A DNA stretch of 6,463 nucleotides from positions 1 to 6,463 of the forward strand of contig CALIEE010000086.1 in assembly GCA_938022485.1 (NCBI GenBank), given 5' to 3'. This DNA is from an uncultured bacterium (GTDB lineage: Bacteria > Bdellovibrionota_C > UBA2361 > SZUA-149 > CALKYB01). The first letter of the stretch is position 1. Each line of letters opens with the position of its first letter. Below are positions 4,256 through 6,463 of the stretch, one piece after another. The notes beneath the pieces are model-generated. The model worked only from the letters and a program-made list of their open reading frames with translations, was not told the origin of the DNA and searched no databases. The position numbers and the translations under genes were made by a program.

Positions 4256-5656
4256 GAATTTTTAAAAGACAATAGAATCAAGCTAATTAAGGCAGCCTTA
4301 GGACCTGAACATCAGCTTTTCGTGGTTGGCGGTGCAGTCAGAGACTATTTGCTGGAACAAGAAAGTTCTGTAGCCAGCTCAGCCTCTAAGAAAGCTAGTG
4401 ACATCGACTTGGCTTGTTCTCTTCCTGCGACGGAGACCTTATCGCTACTTCACTCCTCAGGCATCAGGACCGTAGATATCGCCCTTCAACATTCTACAGT
4501 TCTTGCAGTGCCACTGGCTAATCAGCCAGGAATAGAAATTACCTCTCTGAGAGCAAAAACTGAAGACGGTCGTATTGTAGAAGGTAGCTCTCTTGAAGAA
4601 GATCTTTCTTTGAGAGATTTTACCTTAAATTCCACAGCTGTTTGCGTCTGGAGCGGTGAGCTAAAAGATCCACACAACTACAAAGCTGATCTTAAAAATA
4701 GAATTCTCAAAGCCAGTGGTGAGGCCTCCCAGAGGATAAAGGAAGATCCTCTACGAATGATTCGAGCGGCCAGGTTTAGTGCTACCCACGGTTTCACTGT
4801 TTCACCTTGCCTATTTCAGGCTATGCGTGAGCAAGCCTCATTGATTAAGAAGGTTAGTGTTGAGCGAATTAGAGATGAGCTATCAAAGATTTTGGTAGCT
4901 GAGGACCCCTCCCCTGCATTTAAACTTTTACTAGGTTCTGGGTTACTAAGTTTGATTTTGCCAGAATTTGCTAGGCTTCACGGAGTCGAACAAAACTGCT
5001 ACCACAAAGATGATGTATTTGTTCATACGCTAGAGGTAATCCAGCGATCGGAGCCTGAATTGTCTTTACGGCTCTCAGCCCTCTTACATGATATTTCTAA
5101 ACCGGAAACTCTCTCTATTGACTCCCCTGAAGTAATAAAAAATAAAGACAAGAGCACAATAAGACATTTCTACTGCCACGAAAGTGTAGGTGCAAAAAGG
5201 GCGAAGGAAATTCTAACAAGGTTGAAGTTTGATAAAGAAACCGTCTCCTCCGTCTCAAATATAGTGAGGCATCACATGAGGCCGTTGGAGTGTGGAAAAG
5301 CTGGCTTAAGACGAATTCTAAGAGACTTAAATGGTGACTATCAAGTTTGGAGAAAGTTGAAGGAAGCCGATGCTTCTTCTTGCGCAACAGACCCAGAGAT
5401 TGTGGCTGCTCAGCTTACTGAATTCGACCAAAGGGTTGTAGAGCTATTAGCTGAACCTGAGGTTCATAAGTTTTCAAATTTGGCAGTAAATGGCAGAGAT
5501 CTACTGTCTATGGGGTTTGTAGCCGGACGAGAGCTTGGTGAGACCTTATCTAAGCTTCATGAAGTGGTTATTGAAAATCCCGAACTAAACAATAAGAATT
5601 CCCTACTGGCCAAAGCCAAGGACATCCTTAATTTGTTAGAGAATAAGAATTGCTAA
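4253..5656 (+). CDS. cca: tRNA nucleotidyltransferase (CCA-adding/repair enzyme) with HD domain
   Basis: This class II nucleotidyltransferase adds or repairs the 3'-CCA of tRNAs from CTP and ATP without a template. Motifs in order: VVGGAVRDYLL (24-34, nucleotide-binding GG.VRD), the metal-binding pair DID (50-52), EDLSLRDFTLNS (116-127), EDPLRMIRAARF (164-175, the base-selecting block), then an HD phosphohydrolase module with H258, LLHDISKP (277-284, H279-D280), H309 and HH340-341. The C-terminal NGRDLLSMGFVAGRELGETL (413-432) is typical of HD-containing members. At 467 residues it is somewhat longer than E. coli Cca (412). The TTG start is supported by AGGAG at 4243-4247. Sequence alone does not exclude a poly(A) polymerase or a CC- or A-only enzyme. 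Both tRNAs in this window encode CCA, so repair is the likely role. One base separates its stop from the convergent small gene. Confidence 0.92.
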   Translation: MEFLKDNRIKLIKAALGPEHQLFVVGGAVRDYLLEQESSVASSASKKASDIDLACSLPATETLSLLHSSGIRTVDIALQHSTVLAVPLANQPGIEITSLRAKTEDGRIVEGSSLEEDLSLRDFTLNSTAVCVWSGELKDPHNYKADLKNRILKASGEASQRIKEDPLRMIRAARFSATHGFTVSPCLFQAMREQASLIKKVSVERIRDELSKILVAEDPSPAFKLLLGSGLLSLILPEFARLHGVEQNCYHKDDVFVHTLEVIQRSEPELSLRLSALLHDISKPETLSIDSPEVIKNKDKSTIRHFYCHESVGAKRAKEILTRLKFDKETVSSVSNIVRHHMRPLECGKAGLRRILRDLNGDYQVWRKLKEADASSCATDPEIVAAQLTEFDQRVVELLAEPEVHKFSNLAVNGRDLLSMGFVAGRELGETLSKLHEVVIENPELNNKNSLLAKAKDILNLLENKNC

Positions 5657-5657
5657 A

Positions 5658-5852
5658 CTAGGAATTAGCCACTTTTTTGAGGTCTTCCATTTGAGCTTCC
5701 AGCTCAATTTCGACATCTTCACCGCGGATAGCAGCGTCGAGTGCGGCAACCAGCTTTTCAATAGCTTTCTTATCTTCTTCTGTAATAGAATCCATCGATT
5801 CCTTCTCCACTAAATGCTCAATTGTCTGAGCGACCTGTTCTTTCATACTCAT
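5658..5852 (-). CDS. Small acidic helical hypothetical protein
   Basis: The 64-residue protein (from MSMKEQVAQTIEHLVEKE) is not recognised. It is acidic, has no cysteines or membrane segment, and is predicted by eye to be two helices: about 3-18 and 24-60, the latter containing ITEEDKKAIEKLVAALDAAI. The frame stays open further upstream to a TTG at 5918. That extension would be encoded by a sequence resembling a promoter (TTGCTA/TATATT, 5926-5899), and its residues do not look protein-like, so ATG 5852 is preferred; ATG 5846 is also possible. The Shine-Dalgarno site is weak. The stop lies one base from the cca stop, with the genes converging. Such proteins are often cytosolic adaptors or regulators, but nothing here shows which. 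Confidence 0.65.
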   Translation of the reverse strand: MSMKEQVAQTIEHLVEKESMDSITEEDKKAIEKLVAALDAAIRGEDVEIELEAQMEDLKKVANS

Positions 5853-5898
5853 GGAGTTATTATGGCCCTCATGGCCAAAGTGTGAGCTGAAACTTATA

Positions 5899-5926
5899 AA
5901 TATAGGTATTTTCAGCAAGTTAGCAA
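5899..5926 (-). promoter_or_regulatory. Putative sigma-70-type promoter for the small acidic protein
   Basis: On the minus strand TTGCTA (5926-5921), a 16-base spacer and TATATT (5904-5899) resemble a -35/-10 pair. Transcription would start near 5892, about 40 bases before ATG 5852. This spacing also supports the shorter start. Confidence 0.45.
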
Positions 5927-5993
5927 AGGCTTTTAACAGATGTAAAAGAGGGAAGAGATTTAGCTAGGTTAAAAGAACTAGTTAAAACAATCG

Positions 5994-6010
5994 GCTTCCC
6001 TGAACGAAGC
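5994..6010 (-). terminator. Possible weak terminator after the four-helix membrane protein
   Basis: Directly after the TGA (6013-6011), the minus strand reads GCTTC, a 7-base loop and GAAGC, then CCGATTGTTTT. The stem is only 5 bp and the T-run is short and displaced, so it is at best a weak intrinsic terminator. Confidence 0.3.
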
Positions 6011-6397
6011 TCAAAGGCTCAACAAGGCTACGAAAGTAATTATCATCCAAAGCAAAATGCCCAGCGAAGTAAGTAAGAGATTTCTAAGAAACTCTTCTTC
6101 ATCCTGTGGTTTGGTCGCTTCAGTAAAGTACATTATCTCCCAACCAACACAGATTAACAAAGAAAGAGGTATTACTATCTGATAAAAAGCTAAGCTCCCT
6201 CCACCTGCTAAAACAACTAGCGTATGAAATGTTCCCCCAAAATTAATTACAAAAATCCAAGCCCAAATACGAAAATCTGAATGCTTTGAGTTCCCAGAGA
6301 GCTGAGCAGAATTTACATAGACAATTCTTAACAATGGGATCGAAGCACTAGCGTAACATATAAAAACAAATACGAAACTGAATTGGAGGGTCTCCAT
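6011..6397 (-). CDS. Four-helix inner-membrane hypothetical protein
   Basis: The 128-residue protein has four hydrophobic segments, at about residues 5-27, 43-63, 66-90 and 105-127. Short basic loops follow helix 1 (SGNSKHSDFR), and an acidic loop lies between helices 3 and 4 (TEATKPQDEEEF, about 92-103). The paired small residues AGGGS at 64-68 form the turn between helices 2 and 3. No catalytic or transport motif is recognised. The ATG at 6397 has only a distant GGGA for a ribosome-binding site. A 16-bp inverted repeat starts 12 bp upstream, probably in the promoter or the 5' leader. The next gene on this strand begins about 160 bp downstream and has its own likely promoter. Confidence 0.7.
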   Translation of the reverse strand: METLQFSFVFVFICYASASIPLLRIVYVNSAQLSGNSKHSDFRIWAWIFVINFGGTFHTLVVLAGGGSLAFYQIVIPLSLLICVGWEIMYFTEATKPQDEEEFLRNLLLTSLGILLWMIITFVALLSL

Positions 6398-6408
6398 AAT
6401 ATTATCCC

Positions 6409-6456
6409 GATTTTAGTGATTAGAAAACTTCACGAAATTCTCTAATCACCAAAATC
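6409..6456 (-). repeat. 16-bp inverted repeat upstream of the four-helix membrane protein
   Basis: Arms 6409-6424 and 6441-6456 match at 15 of 16 positions around a 16-base spacer. The one difference is A.C on the plus strand but G.U on the minus strand, so the minus RNA pairs through all 16 positions. No T-run follows towards the gene, so it is not an evident terminator for that strand; a terminator for a plus-strand gene cannot be judged because the window ends 7 bases later. An operator for a dimeric regulator or a 5'-leader hairpin fits best. Confidence 0.6.
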
Positions 6457-6463
6457 ATTCAAA

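Noticed and set aside
5115..5387. 90-codon minus-strand frame inside cca
   Set aside because: It is the shadow of a firmly identified gene and covers the conserved HD region.

Overview
The window reads as a stretch of bacterial core chromosome with one unusual RNA locus in the middle. It is A+T-rich, densely packed, and five of the eight complete protein genes use GTG or TTG starts. A TrmL-type tRNA methyltransferase, a flippase-like membrane protein, a class II CCA-adding enzyme with an HD domain, and secreted and inner-membrane proteins suggest a Gram-negative bacterium. The HNH protein looks most like those of deltaproteobacterial or Bdellovibrio-like lineages, but that is recollection of family style, not a search, and the placement is weak.

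Layout. 1-114 is the tail of an unrecognised gene, overlapping trmL (95-553). A flippase-like membrane protein (1583-546, minus) converges on trmL. A divergent intergenic region with a perfect inverted repeat (1731-1754) precedes a small membrane-anchored protein (1805-2116). That gene converges on a lysine-rich exported protein (2787-2113, minus). Next come tRNA-Ala(TGC) and tRNA-Ile(GAT) on the minus strand, transcribed Ile then Ala, with no rRNA genes beside them. Upstream of tRNA-Ile lies about 240 bp carrying a partial tRNA-Ile copy and several strong hairpins. A gene-free stretch follows. Then come a solitary HNH nuclease (3675-4184), a cca gene (4253-5656), a small acidic helical protein (5852-5658, minus) and a four-helix membrane protein (6397-6011, minus) preceded by a long inverted repeat.

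How it fits together. Three elements concern tRNA: trmL modifies the wobble base, the Ile/Ala pair supplies tRNAs, and cca maintains or repairs 3' ends. Both tRNA genes encode CCA, so cca is probably a repair enzyme here. The best candidate for something undescribed is the minus-strand RNA upstream of tRNA-Ile (about 3353-3115). It repeats tRNA-Ile nucleotides 13-47 without a mismatch, but the flanking D-stem and T-arm are replaced by new hairpins. The helix positions that are G.U wobbles on the minus strand would be A.C mismatches on the plus strand, so the fold belongs to the strand that is co-oriented with the tRNAs. It looks like a tRNA-derived structured leader or small RNA rather than a simple decayed pseudogene.
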